Part shown: positions 27,886 to 36,789 of the stretch, piece after piece
Position numbering within the stretch: the first letter of the stretch is position 1
Layout: the number at the start of each line of letters is the position of its first letter
Origin: Ekhidna sp964289745
Lineage (GTDB): Bacteria; Bacteroidota; Bacteroidia; Cytophagales; Cyclobacteriaceae
NCBI GenBank assembly: GCA_964289745.1
Contig: CAXYMM010000001.1
Coordinates: 1,674,001-1,738,000, forward strand
Direction: 5' to 3'
Length of the DNA stretch: 64,000 nucleotides
Notes under the pieces: generated by a model
The model's input: only the letters and a program-made list of their open reading frames with translations
What the model was told of the DNA's origin: nothing
Database searches by the model: none
Position numbers and translations under genes: made by a program

Positions 27886-28866
27886 TTAATTTTGATAAGT
27901 TACAGCTTTAACAGCTTCGATCGTACGAGCTACACTAGGAAGAACTTCCGCTATAAGCGTTGGTGCATACGGAAGTGACACATCCTTGTTAGTAATTCGA
28001 TGTATAGGAGCGTCTAAGTAGTCGAAGGCATTTCGTTGGACATGATGACTAATCTCTGATGAAATGGAAGCTAAAGGCCATGCTTCTTCCACAATAACAA
28101 GACGGTTTGTTCTTTTTACTGATTCAATGATTGTATAATAATCAATAGGGCGGACAGTTCTAAGGTCAATGACTTCTGAATTGATACCTCCTTTGGCTAG
28201 TTCTTCAGCTGCTGAAATGGCAACTTTCATCATTTTTCCGAAAGAAACGAGTGTAACATCCGAACCGTCTCTAACGGTATGAGCCTGACCTACCGCTAAT
28301 AAAAATTCTTCCTCTGGCACTTCTCCCTTGTCCCCATACATAAGTTCTGATTCCATAAAAATAACTGGATTTTCGTCTCTTATCGATGATTTTAAAAGTC
28401 CCTTTGCATCATATGGGTTGGATGGGACAACTACTTTCAGACCTGGGGTATTGGCGTACCAGTTCTCAAAATTTTGTGAGTGTTGTTGACTAAGCTGACC
28501 TGCATTACCCGTTGGACCTCGAAATACTATTGGCACTTCGTACTGCCCAGCAGACATGGATCTCACTTTGGCGGCACTATTTATTACTTGGTCTATTGCA
28601 ACCAATGAGAAATTGAATGTCATAAACTCTATAATCGGTCTTAATCCGTTCATGGCAGCACCAACTCCAACACCTGCAAAGCCTAATTCTGTAATAGGTG
28701 TATCGATAACTCGCTTGGAGCCAAACTCATCAAGCATTCCTTGGCTTACTTTGTATGCACCATTGTATTCAGCTACCTCTTCACCCATGAGGAAAATACT
28801 TTCGTCTCTTCTCATTTCTTCACTCAATGCCTCACCTAGTGCTTCTCTGAATTGGATTTCTCTCAT
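27886..28866 (-). CDS. pdhB: Pyruvate dehydrogenase E1 component, beta subunit
   Basis: A 326-residue transketolase-like E1-beta. Signatures are EEVAEYNGAYKVSQGMLDEF, DTPITELGFAGVGVGAAMNG, FRGPTGNAGQLSQQHSQNFE and the C-terminal domain with EVIDLRTVRPIDYYTI and VIVEEAWPLASISSEI. With the alpha subunit it decarboxylates pyruvate and passes the acetyl group to E2. The alpha subunit gene is not next to it. Sequence favours pyruvate over branched-chain substrates, but the latter is not excluded. Confidence 0.92.
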   Translation of the reverse strand: MREIQFREALGEALSEEMRRDESIFLMGEEVAEYNGAYKVSQGMLDEFGSKRVIDTPITELGFAGVGVGAAMNGLRPIIEFMTFNFSLVAIDQVINSAAKVRSMSAGQYEVPIVFRGPTGNAGQLSQQHSQNFENWYANTPGLKVVVPSNPYDAKGLLKSSIRDENPVIFMESELMYGDKGEVPEEEFLLAVGQAHTVRDGSDVTLVSFGKMMKVAISAAEELAKGGINSEVIDLRTVRPIDYYTIIESVKRTNRLVIVEEAWPLASISSEISHHVQRNAFDYLDAPIHRITNKDVSLPYAPTLIAEVLPSVARTIEAVKAVTYQN

Positions 28867-28930
28867 TTTTTATCTAATAAACTTATGATTGCTAAAATAA
28901 TGATGATTTGAATTATTTCTTATCTATAAA

Positions 28931-28961
28931 TAAAAAAAGCCCCTCAATATTTGAGGGGCTT
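28931..28961 (-). terminator. Rho-independent terminator after the OmpA/TPR lipoprotein gene
   Basis: A perfect 11-bp stem (28937-28947 with 28951-28961) with a 3-base loop, followed on the minus strand by a run of seven T. It lies 21 bases after the stop of the lipoprotein gene and separates it from pdhB. Confidence 0.9.
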
Positions 28962-28982
28962 CTCCAAATATTTTCAACGATA

Positions 28983-30740
28983 TTATTTCACAGCCTCATT
29001 AACAGCATCCGCAAACTTTGCAAATTCAAGGTCATTAAGTGCTTTGTCTTTCAAAGAAGGCTCAGACTTTATTGCACTTGTGAGTAACTCTTGTACCTCA
29101 TCTGCATTGTTTTGTCTGGCTGCAGATACTGCCATTAGGTAACTTGCCTCAGCTGATTCTACTTCTGAAAATATAGCATCAGCTTGAGTGTAGTCGCCAC
29201 TTAGTAGATATGCAAGACCTTTATCGAGTAAGGCGTTATCAGAGTCGACGGCAGAAGCAAATGAAGCTTTAGCATCATCATAATTGGACATTCTTACTTC
29301 TAGTCCCCCTTTCATAGCCGCAACTTTAGCATTTACTTCATTATCACCACTTACTCCAGAAAGTGTAGCGTATGCTTCTTCATAAGAAGCTTGAAGTACT
29401 TTAAGTGCGCCCATATTCGCTTGTACAATTGCGTTATTGTCTTTGTTCATAGCGATTTCAAGTTGAGTTGCTGCACCGTCTAGTTTGGAAGCATCACCTT
29501 TCATGGCAAGTTCAAGATGAACTGCGGCCAGATTGTTGTGTGCTTGCCACATTCCAGTTGAATCCGCAACAACTTTATAAATGGTAGCTTTTTCCTCGAG
29601 AGATGGAGTAAGTGTGGCACCAAACATTAACTCCTCAGTTGTTAATGTATCTGAGGAAGCCTCACCACTTGTAATTGCTTTGGAAAGTACTGAAATGGTA
29701 GCATTGGTTTTCTTAGGCTTTACAGTAAGTACTTCCGTTTGTGCTGTTCTTAAACCTGGGTACACATCTTTTAACACGTTCTTATACGTTGAAAGTTTTT
29801 TCATTTCTTTCTCCTTTTCTACGAAAGAACCTGTTCCGTTAATAATATTGGTATAGGATGATTTTTCATCCTCAGAAATACCATCGTAAGTAGAAAGAGC
29901 TGTTCTGAATGAAGACCAGTCTTGGACAACAGGTTTTAGAATGAAATCAATTGAATCGGCCATCCCCAAATAGTCATATTTACTCATTCTATCCCTGTAG
30001 TATTTTTCAATTGTTTCAGCTCTTTCTTTGGATAAGTTACTGTTTATCGTTTCAGAACCTTCCGGAGAGTGCGTGCCAGTAATGGTTACAGTTTTCGTTA
30101 CGTTTTTCTCTGCAATGAAGGCATTCAAATCGTCTCTCCTTGATTTATTTGACTCGCCATCATAGGAAAGAGAAGTTCTAAGGTTTGATTTTCCTTGGTC
30201 GAAGAAAAAATTTACGTTCGTAGCAACTAATTCTTCTTTATCGTCGTAACCATGATCTGCATAAGAGGTCATCGCTACGTCTTTTATCCAAGAAGAAGTC
30301 GTTATCAAACCTTGAGCTACTGCTAATCTTTCTGTAGCTTTAGTTTTTCCGCTATTAAGGTCTTTCGCAACTCCTTGAATGAATAGCGTTCCAGGGTTCA
30401 TTCCTTCTTGATATGGAAATGTGAATTTTTCTGATCTTCTAGAAGTACTGGTTGAACTATTTGGAAAATCTTCATTAGTAAACTCTACAGATCCAGCATT
30501 TACTTCCTGATCTCCGAAAACATAAATAGTGTTTAAAGTAAAACTTGTATTTGAAGGTAACATTTTTGGAGGTAAAACTGCTTTGATTTCGAAAGGCACA
30601 TTTCCACCATGAACTTCCAAGGGATTAGGATTTACTTGCAAATCATTCTTCTGAGCCAAGTTTATCATTTGGTTAAGCTTGCATCCAGATAGCAAAAGCG
30701 ATCCGAGCGAAATAGCTATGGCTAGGTTAAATTTTCTCAT
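28983..30740 (-). CDS. Envelope lipoprotein with OmpA-like and TPR-like regions
   Basis: A 585-residue lipoprotein (lipobox LLLSGC, Cys20). Residues about 30-150 form a beta-rich domain. An OmpA-like segment follows: NVNFFFDQGKSNLR, ITGTHSPEGSETINSNLSKE and RAETIEKYYRDRM, where the family normally contacts peptidoglycan. The last 230 residues are Ala-rich helical repeats of TPR type (AHNNLAAVHLELAMKG, AIVQANMGALKVLQASYEEA, LDKGLAYLLSGDYTQADAIF). Probably an outer-membrane lipoprotein that links or organises envelope complexes. Monocistronic: own terminator downstream and a 110-base leader upstream. Confidence 0.75.
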   Translation of the reverse strand: MRKFNLAIAISLGSLLLSGCKLNQMINLAQKNDLQVNPNPLEVHGGNVPFEIKAVLPPKMLPSNTSFTLNTIYVFGDQEVNAGSVEFTNEDFPNSSTSTSRRSEKFTFPYQEGMNPGTLFIQGVAKDLNSGKTKATERLAVAQGLITTSSWIKDVAMTSYADHGYDDKEELVATNVNFFFDQGKSNLRTSLSYDGESNKSRRDDLNAFIAEKNVTKTVTITGTHSPEGSETINSNLSKERAETIEKYYRDRMSKYDYLGMADSIDFILKPVVQDWSSFRTALSTYDGISEDEKSSYTNIINGTGSFVEKEKEMKKLSTYKNVLKDVYPGLRTAQTEVLTVKPKKTNATISVLSKAITSGEASSDTLTTEELMFGATLTPSLEEKATIYKVVADSTGMWQAHNNLAAVHLELAMKGDASKLDGAATQLEIAMNKDNNAIVQANMGALKVLQASYEEAYATLSGVSGDNEVNAKVAAMKGGLEVRMSNYDDAKASFASAVDSDNALLDKGLAYLLSGDYTQADAIFSEVESAEASYLMAVSAARQNNADEVQELLTSAIKSEPSLKDKALNDLEFAKFADAVNEAVK

Positions 30741-30877
30741 TTTAATATGGATTTTTTAAATTATACAAAAAGCGAATATTATAATTTTAAATTTTTATTC
30801 ATTCAAAATTAAGTGAAATATTTTTATTTATATAATATTTAAATTTTTCTGTGTCTATATTTTTTTATCTTAGCGAA

Positions 30878-31105
30878 ATGTTCAGAAAGAAAGAGTTTCA
30901 ATATTATCTGGAACGATATGCGTTCGGAGTTTGTACAAAGCTTGGGGAAAAGCTTCATATACCTGTTTCCAGTATTCGACTTTTCTTTATCTATGCTTCT
31001 TTTATAACCTTAGGTTCTCCTTTAATAATTTACTTAGCACTTGCCTTTATCATCAATTTTAGGCAACATCTACGAAGAAGAAACAATACACTCTGGTATT
31101 ATTGA
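30878..31105 (+). CDS. Small PspC-domain membrane protein
   Basis: A 75-residue protein with a PspC-like layout: basic start (MFRKKEFQYYLERYAFGVCT), KLGEKLHIPVSSIRLFFIYA, then a hydrophobic helix and a basic tail (FRQHLRRRN). PspC proteins sit in the inner membrane and take part in phage-shock-type envelope responses. The ATG at 30878 is preferred; an in-frame GTG at 30851 would add nine unconserved residues. Its 3' end overlaps the convergent glycosyltransferase gene by 7 bases. Confidence 0.75.
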   Translation: MFRKKEFQYYLERYAFGVCTKLGEKLHIPVSSIRLFFIYASFITLGSPLIIYLALAFIINFRQHLRRRNNTLWYY

Positions 31106-32082
31106 TTAATTTTTTTTCTACCCAACAGAAAATAATGCAAAATAATGATTTTACTCTCTTGAGTGTTTGATGTTATCTGACGCATTTTTAGTATGTTAAT
31201 TAGCTTTTTAATTACCATGTAGTGAGCTTTTATTACAGCTCTCGAATGTTTGCTACCTCCTTTGAAGAGAAACACAAAAGCCGCCAACCAATCCAATAGG
31301 ATGCGTATTGGGATTTTGTACAGAGCTATCATTAAAGGTAGGTTTTTGATTAAGGTCGTCAGCCCATTTCTAAAATTTAAATATGTTTTAAAGGAGCTTT
31401 GATAAGATAATGTTCCGCCTCCTACATGAAAAACTACGGATTCAGGAATCGATCTTATTTTTCTTTTTTTTGATTGTAAACGCCAGCAAAGGTCAATTTC
31501 TTCCATGTGTGCAAAGTAGCTTTTGTCGAACCTTCCTATAGAATGGAAATCTATGCTTCGAATCATCATGCAGGCACCAGAAGCCCAAAAAATATCTTTT
31601 TGAATGTCATATTGACCATTGTCTATTTCCGTTGAATCAAAAATACGTCCTCTGCAGTATGGGTAGCCTAAAGAATCGAGGTATCCACCGCACGCACCTG
31701 CATATTCAAAACGATTGCGGTAGTTGTAATCTTTAATTTTTGGCTGACAAGCAGCATATTCTGGTTTATCTTCAAGGAAGGCAAGCATTGGGTTCAGCCA
31801 TCGATCTGTTACTTCCACATCAGAATTTAGCAAAACGTAGTATTTAGATTCAATTTTTTTTAGTGCTTTGTTATACCCTCCCGCATAGCCGTGATTTTCT
31901 GTAAGTTTTAAGAGTTGGACATTCGAAAAGTGAGATTTTAGGTATTCAACTGAATCATCTTCTGAATTATTATCTACTACCACGATATGTACATCGCCAG
32001 ACTTTTCTATTACAATTGGTAGAAATTTTTCTAAATATTTTCTTCCATTATAATTAAGAATAACAACAGCAATTTTATGCAT
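31099..32082 (-). CDS. Family 2 glycosyltransferase
   Basis: A 327-residue GT2 enzyme, GT-A fold. VVILNYNGRKYLEKF opens the domain; VVVDNNSEDDS and LNSDVEVTDRW (the DxD-like metal site) follow, then FAHMEEIDLCWRLQSK, a feature of rhamnosyltransferase-like members. The C-terminal 100 residues hold one or two hydrophobic amphipathic helices. Probably adds a sugar to a cell-surface polysaccharide or lipid carrier; the substrate cannot be read from sequence. Its ATG overlaps the stop of ybaB by one base (TAATG). Confidence 0.9.
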   Translation of the reverse strand: MHKIAVVILNYNGRKYLEKFLPIVIEKSGDVHIVVVDNNSEDDSVEYLKSHFSNVQLLKLTENHGYAGGYNKALKKIESKYYVLLNSDVEVTDRWLNPMLAFLEDKPEYAACQPKIKDYNYRNRFEYAGACGGYLDSLGYPYCRGRIFDSTEIDNGQYDIQKDIFWASGACMMIRSIDFHSIGRFDKSYFAHMEEIDLCWRLQSKKRKIRSIPESVVFHVGGGTLSYQSSFKTYLNFRNGLTTLIKNLPLMIALYKIPIRILLDWLAAFVFLFKGGSKHSRAVIKAHYMVIKKLINILKMRQITSNTQESKIIILHYFLLGRKKINQ

Positions 32083-32414
32083 TAAACAAGACCAGATAAG
32101 TCAAATCCTGGTATATCAGGAATCATTCCTTCCGTTGATTTTTTGATGTGATCCTTTGCCGCAATTTCTGCTTCATAAACAGCTTTATTAGTCGCCGCAA
32201 TAATCAAATCGCAAAGCATATCTTTTTCTTCTGGGTTTATGAGTGACGTATCAATTTCTAAGTTTATGAGCTCTTTTTTGCCATTTGAAGTGGCAATTAC
32301 CAAGCCGCCACCAGACTCACCCTTCACTCGTATATCTTTTAGCTGAGCTTGAGCTTCTTTCATCTTACTCTGTACCTCCTTTACCTTACCCATCATTTTC
32401 ATCATATCGAACAT
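32082..32414 (-). CDS. ybaB: YbaB/EbfC-family nucleoid-associated protein
   Basis: A 110-residue protein with the YbaB layout: an N-terminal helix (MFDMMKMMGKVKEVQSKMKE), a central sheet with VKGESGGGLVIATSNG, and a C-terminal helix (LIIAATNKAVYEAEI). It forms dimers that bind DNA, usually near recR-dnaX in other bacteria; here it lies between a glycosyltransferase and a surface protein gene. Coupled to the glycosyltransferase by a one-base overlap. Confidence 0.93.
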   Translation of the reverse strand: MFDMMKMMGKVKEVQSKMKEAQAQLKDIRVKGESGGGLVIATSNGKKELINLEIDTSLINPEEKDMLCDLIIAATNKAVYEAEIAAKDHIKKSTEGMIPDIPGFDLSGLV

Positions 32415-32426
32415 ACGCGTATGCTT

Positions 32427-34040
32427 TTATTTTTTGATTAATACAAAAGTACCTTTTTGTTGGAATTTTAGTCCTTGTCCGTTTTCAAAAGTAATCTCAT
32501 AAAGATAAGTTCCAGCTGGCGCTGATGATCGACTGGTAGATCCGTCCCAACCATTTTCTATTTCGTTGGATTCGAACAATAACTGCCCCAAGCGTGAATA
32601 AATTCTCAATAAAAAAACACCATCGGCAGGTAGCCCATAGAAATTAAGCGTATCATTTATCCCGTCGCCGTTTGGGGTAAATGCATTTGGTGCATGAATG
32701 GTAAAATCATATTTAAGAGCGAGTGTATTGGAGGTTAATGTAGGGCCAGGTGTGTAGTCTGAACGAGCAAAAATAAATTGTTTGCCTATTCCATTTTCAA
32801 TGGATAGTTGGATGTTAAAATTTGAGTTACTTATGGCCTTTCTTGAACTTCCGATAAAACACGTATTCCCATTTGGTGTTGAAAGGGCATTTACTGCCTC
32901 CTCAAAGTCTATTTGATAATTATTGCTTTCAACCTTAGTTGCAGAGATTAGGGGAGGATTCGTCTTAGCAGAGTATAAGGTACTCCCACAGCTATCAATG
33001 TAATTTATTTTGTAATAGTATTTACGTCCATTAGAGCCTATCCGATCTGATATGGAGCCAGGCGATGAAATTCTGATCGAGAAATCTGTCCCCTCAAATC
33101 TCCTTTGAATTTCAAAACTGCCGCTATTGACTCGATCCAAATTGATGTATATGCTGGAATCTTCGTATGAAGAATATAGAGTCTCGAAAGGAGATAGAGA
33201 TAATGAGTTAGGTGTACCGCAGAACTCCTTCAAATCGAATATTTCATTAGCGCATGGGCTTATTGTTTCTTTGTAAATACAAAAATCCGCTATTTCAAAT
33301 GGAATATCCCCAAGAATAATCGTGGTACTGTCGAGTTTCCCTTCGAATAAGACTTTGGAGTTTGATTGATCAATGGATATTCGATAGTTTGATAGTTCAT
33401 CAATTTGATCAAGAGTTAAATACAAAGCATATTGATCTTTGCAAGATTCTTTGATGGATGCGCTAAGAATTTGTGAGTCTATTAGGGTTTCAGCAGGGAT
33501 TACTTCTTCAAAATATGTTTCACAAACCTTTTCCGCATTATTGAAAATACCTTTGAATGCTATGACTTGAGGTTGGTTTGACAAGTAATTGAATGAGGCA
33601 ACCTCATTTGTTGACAGCGTGACTGAATCGACTGGAGTGAAATAAATTCTTACTGAATCGTAAAAGACATCGTTTGATTTCACAAAAATGCCGAGTCCTC
33701 TGCATCGGGAAAATAATACCTGTGGTGGCTGAGGACGAACCACTTCTATTAATATGGTATCCGTTTTATCAGGAATTGCATCTACGCCCACTACTTGCAC
33801 AAGCTCATAGACACCTTCTTGAGAATAAGTAAATGTAAGATTTGTAGATGAGCTCGCTCCATTTGCGTAGAAATAGGTTCGGGTTACAACTCCAAAGGTA
33901 TCCAATTCTGATATGTCAACGGTAAATGGGGCACAACCCTTTGAGGCTTCTACAGAAAATCTACCCTTTTTGCTTAGCTCTTGAGCACCTATAACCAAAG
34001 GGAAAAAAAGTAGACATGTAATTTTGAGAAGCTTAAGCAT
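32427..34040 (-). CDS. Secreted protein with gliding-motility/T9SS type B C-terminal domain
   Basis: A 537-residue exported protein. The signal peptide (MLKLLKITCLLFFPLVIGAQ) is followed by a PKD-like domain (SKGCAPFTVDISE, TFTYSQEGVYELVQV), a long beta-rich middle, and a C-terminal domain with NAFTPNGDGINDTLNFYG, LRIYSRLGQLLFES and WDGSTSRSSAPAGTYLYEI. That last domain is the gliding-motility-associated (type B) sorting signal, so the protein should leave the cell through the type IX system and stay on the surface. The role of the middle is unknown. Confidence 0.88.
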   Translation of the reverse strand: MLKLLKITCLLFFPLVIGAQELSKKGRFSVEASKGCAPFTVDISELDTFGVVTRTYFYANGASSSTNLTFTYSQEGVYELVQVVGVDAIPDKTDTILIEVVRPQPPQVLFSRCRGLGIFVKSNDVFYDSVRIYFTPVDSVTLSTNEVASFNYLSNQPQVIAFKGIFNNAEKVCETYFEEVIPAETLIDSQILSASIKESCKDQYALYLTLDQIDELSNYRISIDQSNSKVLFEGKLDSTTIILGDIPFEIADFCIYKETISPCANEIFDLKEFCGTPNSLSLSPFETLYSSYEDSSIYINLDRVNSGSFEIQRRFEGTDFSIRISSPGSISDRIGSNGRKYYYKINYIDSCGSTLYSAKTNPPLISATKVESNNYQIDFEEAVNALSTPNGNTCFIGSSRKAISNSNFNIQLSIENGIGKQFIFARSDYTPGPTLTSNTLALKYDFTIHAPNAFTPNGDGINDTLNFYGLPADGVFLLRIYSRLGQLLFESNEIENGWDGSTSRSSAPAGTYLYEITFENGQGLKFQQKGTFVLIKK

Positions 34041-34058
34041 TCATTAATACTTTACTAC

Positions 34059-35411
34059 CTAACCCTTTAATCGAATAATTATTTCATCCAAAGTCAAAGG
34101 TTCTTGCTCGCCTGTACGCATATCCTTAAGCATATACTTTTGCGTCTTCATTTCATTGTCGCCTACAACTAAAGTGAATGGTGTTCCAATTTTATCTGCG
34201 TAGTCGAATTGCTTTGTTATTTTGGCTTGTATTGGGTATAAATCAGCTCTTAAGCCTGCACTTCTCAATTTAACAATTAGCGGAAACGCATGTCTTAGAT
34301 TGGATTTAGAAAAGTGTAAAATTAGAATATCCAAGTGTTGAGATGTTTCCATGGGGAAGAGGTTTAATTCTTCCATTAAGTCATAGATGCGATCCAGACC
34401 AAAAGAAATGCCAATACCAGAAACACCATTTAATCCGAACATACTGGTTAGGTCATCGTATCTTCCTCCACCACAGATACTACTCATTTTTGTAGAGGTA
34501 GGTTTTACCTCGAAAATCATTCCTGTATAGTAGGACAGTCCTCTGGCTAGTGATAAATCCAACGCTACTTTTACATTTTTATTTAGCGAATTGAGAGTTT
34601 CGAAGTATTCTTTTAGCTCATCAATTATTTCTTTATCTACATTCATTTCTTGAAGCTCGCTCAAGACTTCTTCTCGGTCAATTTTTTTCAAAAGTGCCAT
34701 CGCTCTACTCAGATTCTCATCATGCGCACCTAGATTAGCAATGTTCTCAACCACTTTTTCCTCACCTATTTTGTCCAGTTTATCAAGTTCTACACAAAAA
34801 GCAGTGGTTTGTGCCTCTATTCCCAAGTATTCTGCTAGGGAAAAAAGAAAGGCTCTGTGATTAATTTTGATCACATAGTCTTCCAACTTCAATTCATTGA
34901 AAATATCGTTGAAGAGAAGCGTTAGCTCTATTTCATTCCAAATCCCTTTACTTCCAATGATGTCTGCATCGCATTGATAAAACTCTCTATATCTGCCTTT
35001 TTGAGGTCTATCGGCTCTCCAGACAGGCTGAATCTGGAATCGCTTAAAGGGAAACGAAATCTCATGTTGATTCATTGCGACGAACCGGGCGAATGGCACC
35101 GTAAGGTCGTATCTCAATCCTCGATCAGAAATTATAGTACTTAAATGCCTACTCCCTTTAGCAAAATCTTCTGCCATTGTTTTGCTCAAAAAATCACCAG
35201 AATTAAGAATTTTATTAAGTAGCTGATCTCCTTCGTTCCCATACTTACCAGTAAGTACAGAAAGGTTTTCCATGGCGGGGGTTTCGATTTGTGAAAAGCC
35301 GTAATTAAGAAAATTTCTCTTTATAATATCTATAATATAGCCTCGTTTAGCGGTGACAGAAGGGCCGAAATCCCGAGTGCCGCGTGGTAAAGAAGGTTTG
35401 GATATAGACAT
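34059..35411 (-). CDS. hisS: Histidyl-tRNA synthetase
   Basis: A 450-residue class II synthetase. Motif 1 region starts LPRGTRDFGP; motif 2 is PQKGRYREFYQCDADIIG; the histidine-specific segment is SLARGLSYYTGMIFEV; motif 3 is GVSGIGISFGLDRIYDLM. The C-terminal anticodon domain runs from about 355 (LDILILHFSK) to the end. Normal length and complete. It is divergent from the small Lys-rich protein gene, and the surface protein gene follows 18 bases after it. Confidence 0.97.
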   Translation of the reverse strand: MSISKPSLPRGTRDFGPSVTAKRGYIIDIIKRNFLNYGFSQIETPAMENLSVLTGKYGNEGDQLLNKILNSGDFLSKTMAEDFAKGSRHLSTIISDRGLRYDLTVPFARFVAMNQHEISFPFKRFQIQPVWRADRPQKGRYREFYQCDADIIGSKGIWNEIELTLLFNDIFNELKLEDYVIKINHRAFLFSLAEYLGIEAQTTAFCVELDKLDKIGEEKVVENIANLGAHDENLSRAMALLKKIDREEVLSELQEMNVDKEIIDELKEYFETLNSLNKNVKVALDLSLARGLSYYTGMIFEVKPTSTKMSSICGGGRYDDLTSMFGLNGVSGIGISFGLDRIYDLMEELNLFPMETSQHLDILILHFSKSNLRHAFPLIVKLRSAGLRADLYPIQAKITKQFDYADKIGTPFTLVVGDNEMKTQKYMLKDMRTGEQEPLTLDEIIIRLKG

Positions 35412-35421
35412 TTAAAATTCT

Positions 35422-35453
35422 TTTGGACAAAACTACATAATCCGTTAATTTTG
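35422..35453 (+). promoter_or_regulatory. Bacteroidota promoter for the Lys-rich protein gene
   Basis: TTTG at 35422-35425, 20 bases, then TAATTTTG at 35446-35453: an exact match to TTTG-N20-TAnnTTTG. A transcript would start near 35460, about 23 bases before the ATG at 35483. It lies in the gap between divergent hisS and this gene. Confidence 0.75.
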
Positions 35454-35482
35454 CGGCTCTTTTACAATTGAAGACTAATACA

Positions 35483-35812
35483 ATGGCAACAACAAGACTA
35501 GAACGCAAAGGAAGAAAAAATAAAAACGTTGCGAAGAACAGAGTCGCAGCGATTAAACGATTAAATGCTGTACCAGCGGTAAGAAATATAGACATTGACG
35601 CAATTAAGGAGGTATTTGCCAAGCAGTTTAAAGAGAAGACGACGGCGAAGAAAAAGTCTAATGATGCAAAAACTAAGGTAGAGAAAGCCTCAAAGGTAGA
35701 AACTAAAAAAGTGAAGCCTAAAGAAGCACCGAAGGCAAAAAAGGCAACTACGCCCAAGAAAAAAACGAAAGAAGAAGTTTCAAAGAAAGAGGCTACAGAT
35801 AAAAAGAAGTGA
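35483..35812 (+). CDS. Small Lys/Ala-rich basic protein, histone H1-like tail
   Basis: A 109-residue, highly basic protein. The first 50 residues (MATTRLERKGRKNKNVAKNR, then DIDAIKEVFAKQFKEK) look like a short conserved helical domain; the rest is a low-complexity Lys/Ala/Glu/Thr/Val tail with KAKKATTPKKK. The tail resembles H1-like nucleoid proteins, so nucleic acid binding is a fair guess but unproven. The ATG at 35483 is chosen over an in-frame TTG at 35468 because of its fit to the promoter and the MATT start. Expression should be strong given the near-consensus promoter. Confidence 0.75.
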   Translation: MATTRLERKGRKNKNVAKNRVAAIKRLNAVPAVRNIDIDAIKEVFAKQFKEKTTAKKKSNDAKTKVEKASKVETKKVKPKEAPKAKKATTPKKKTKEEVSKKEATDKKK

Positions 35813-35835
35813 CCTTAATGTTTGAAACTTAGATG

Positions 35836-36708
35836 CTATTTGACAATCAATGCCCTGATCCTCTTAACTTCAGCAGATATATCTTTCATCAAATCTTTTG
35901 AAACAATAAATTCTGAATCTTCGGTCATTTTAAGCTTTATATCTTTTAAATCTCCATTGTAAAGCTCATCAAGGGTTTTAAGCTCTATCATCATCTCTGC
36001 GATGACATCGTCAAATGGAAGGTCGTCCAAAACCTGAATGATATCTCTTAGTGCATTTTTTTCTCCAATAATAATTTTTACTAAAGGCTCTAGCAGTTTT
36101 TTGGATTCCTTGGAATCGTCATAGGTTTCGAGTGTGATGACTGCTTGATAAAGTCCTTCAACGAATGAACCGGTTAAAGCAAGACCAGCTATCGATAGGT
36201 AATGGCTTTCTTCCATTTTTATGCTCGTTTCCATAAAGAGTTTTGCCAACAATTTGGAAATTTCTTTCTTATCGCCATTTTTAATGAGTCTTCTAAACTC
36301 GTCTAAATGACTTTGATCATAAATCGTTGAGTCCCCTAGTTTTTCTGCTATAGCATGCGCAGTTTCGAGATATGATATGCATTCATCCTCATGACCATAG
36401 GCAGCGAGGTAGATTATATCAGATGCATAAACTCCTAAGTTTAAAGCCATTTTATCGGCATTTCCTTCATAATTTTCAAATTTTCCCAAAGAATTGATGT
36501 GTTCTTTGTCAAATTTCGCATCGATAGATTTCAAGGTGAATGGCACAAGCGACGGTGGTGGTAAATCTTTTAGCAGTTGGTCTATATCATGAATGGTCTT
36601 TTCTTCTTCCAGTTCTGCATAAGTCTTGCCTTTAGAGGAAGAGGAAGAACAGCCAGTTAAAATAGACATAACGAGAAGTATGGAAGATAGTCTTAGGGTT
36701 CGTTTCAT
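35836..36708 (-). CDS. Helical lipoprotein of unknown function
   Basis: A 290-residue lipoprotein (lipobox MSILTGC, then a Ser-rich tether SSSSSKG). The mature part is almost wholly alpha-helical and acidic, with stretches such as NLGVYASDIIYLAAYG, YLSIAGLALTGSFVEGLYQA and MKDISAEVKRIRALIV. No domain recognised. It lies 81 bases downstream of a TonB receptor gene on the same strand and may be cotranscribed with it. Confidence 0.7.
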   Translation of the reverse strand: MKRTLRLSSILLVMSILTGCSSSSSKGKTYAELEEEKTIHDIDQLLKDLPPPSLVPFTLKSIDAKFDKEHINSLGKFENYEGNADKMALNLGVYASDIIYLAAYGHEDECISYLETAHAIAEKLGDSTIYDQSHLDEFRRLIKNGDKKEISKLLAKLFMETSIKMEESHYLSIAGLALTGSFVEGLYQAVITLETYDDSKESKKLLEPLVKIIIGEKNALRDIIQVLDDLPFDDVIAEMMIELKTLDELYNGDLKDIKLKMTEDSEFIVSKDLMKDISAEVKRIRALIVK

Positions 36709-36789
36709 TACTTATAGATTTAATTACTCAAGTTTAAACGTTTTAGACGAAAAAGTTTTAATCAACGTTATTATGATTTTTTTTGAAAC

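Noticed and set aside
35347..35757. 136-residue minus-strand frame, Phe/Ala-rich
   Set aside because: It is the complement of the Lys-rich protein gene, which has its own promoter and a conserved-looking head; the hydrophobic reading is an artefact of complementing Lys codons.
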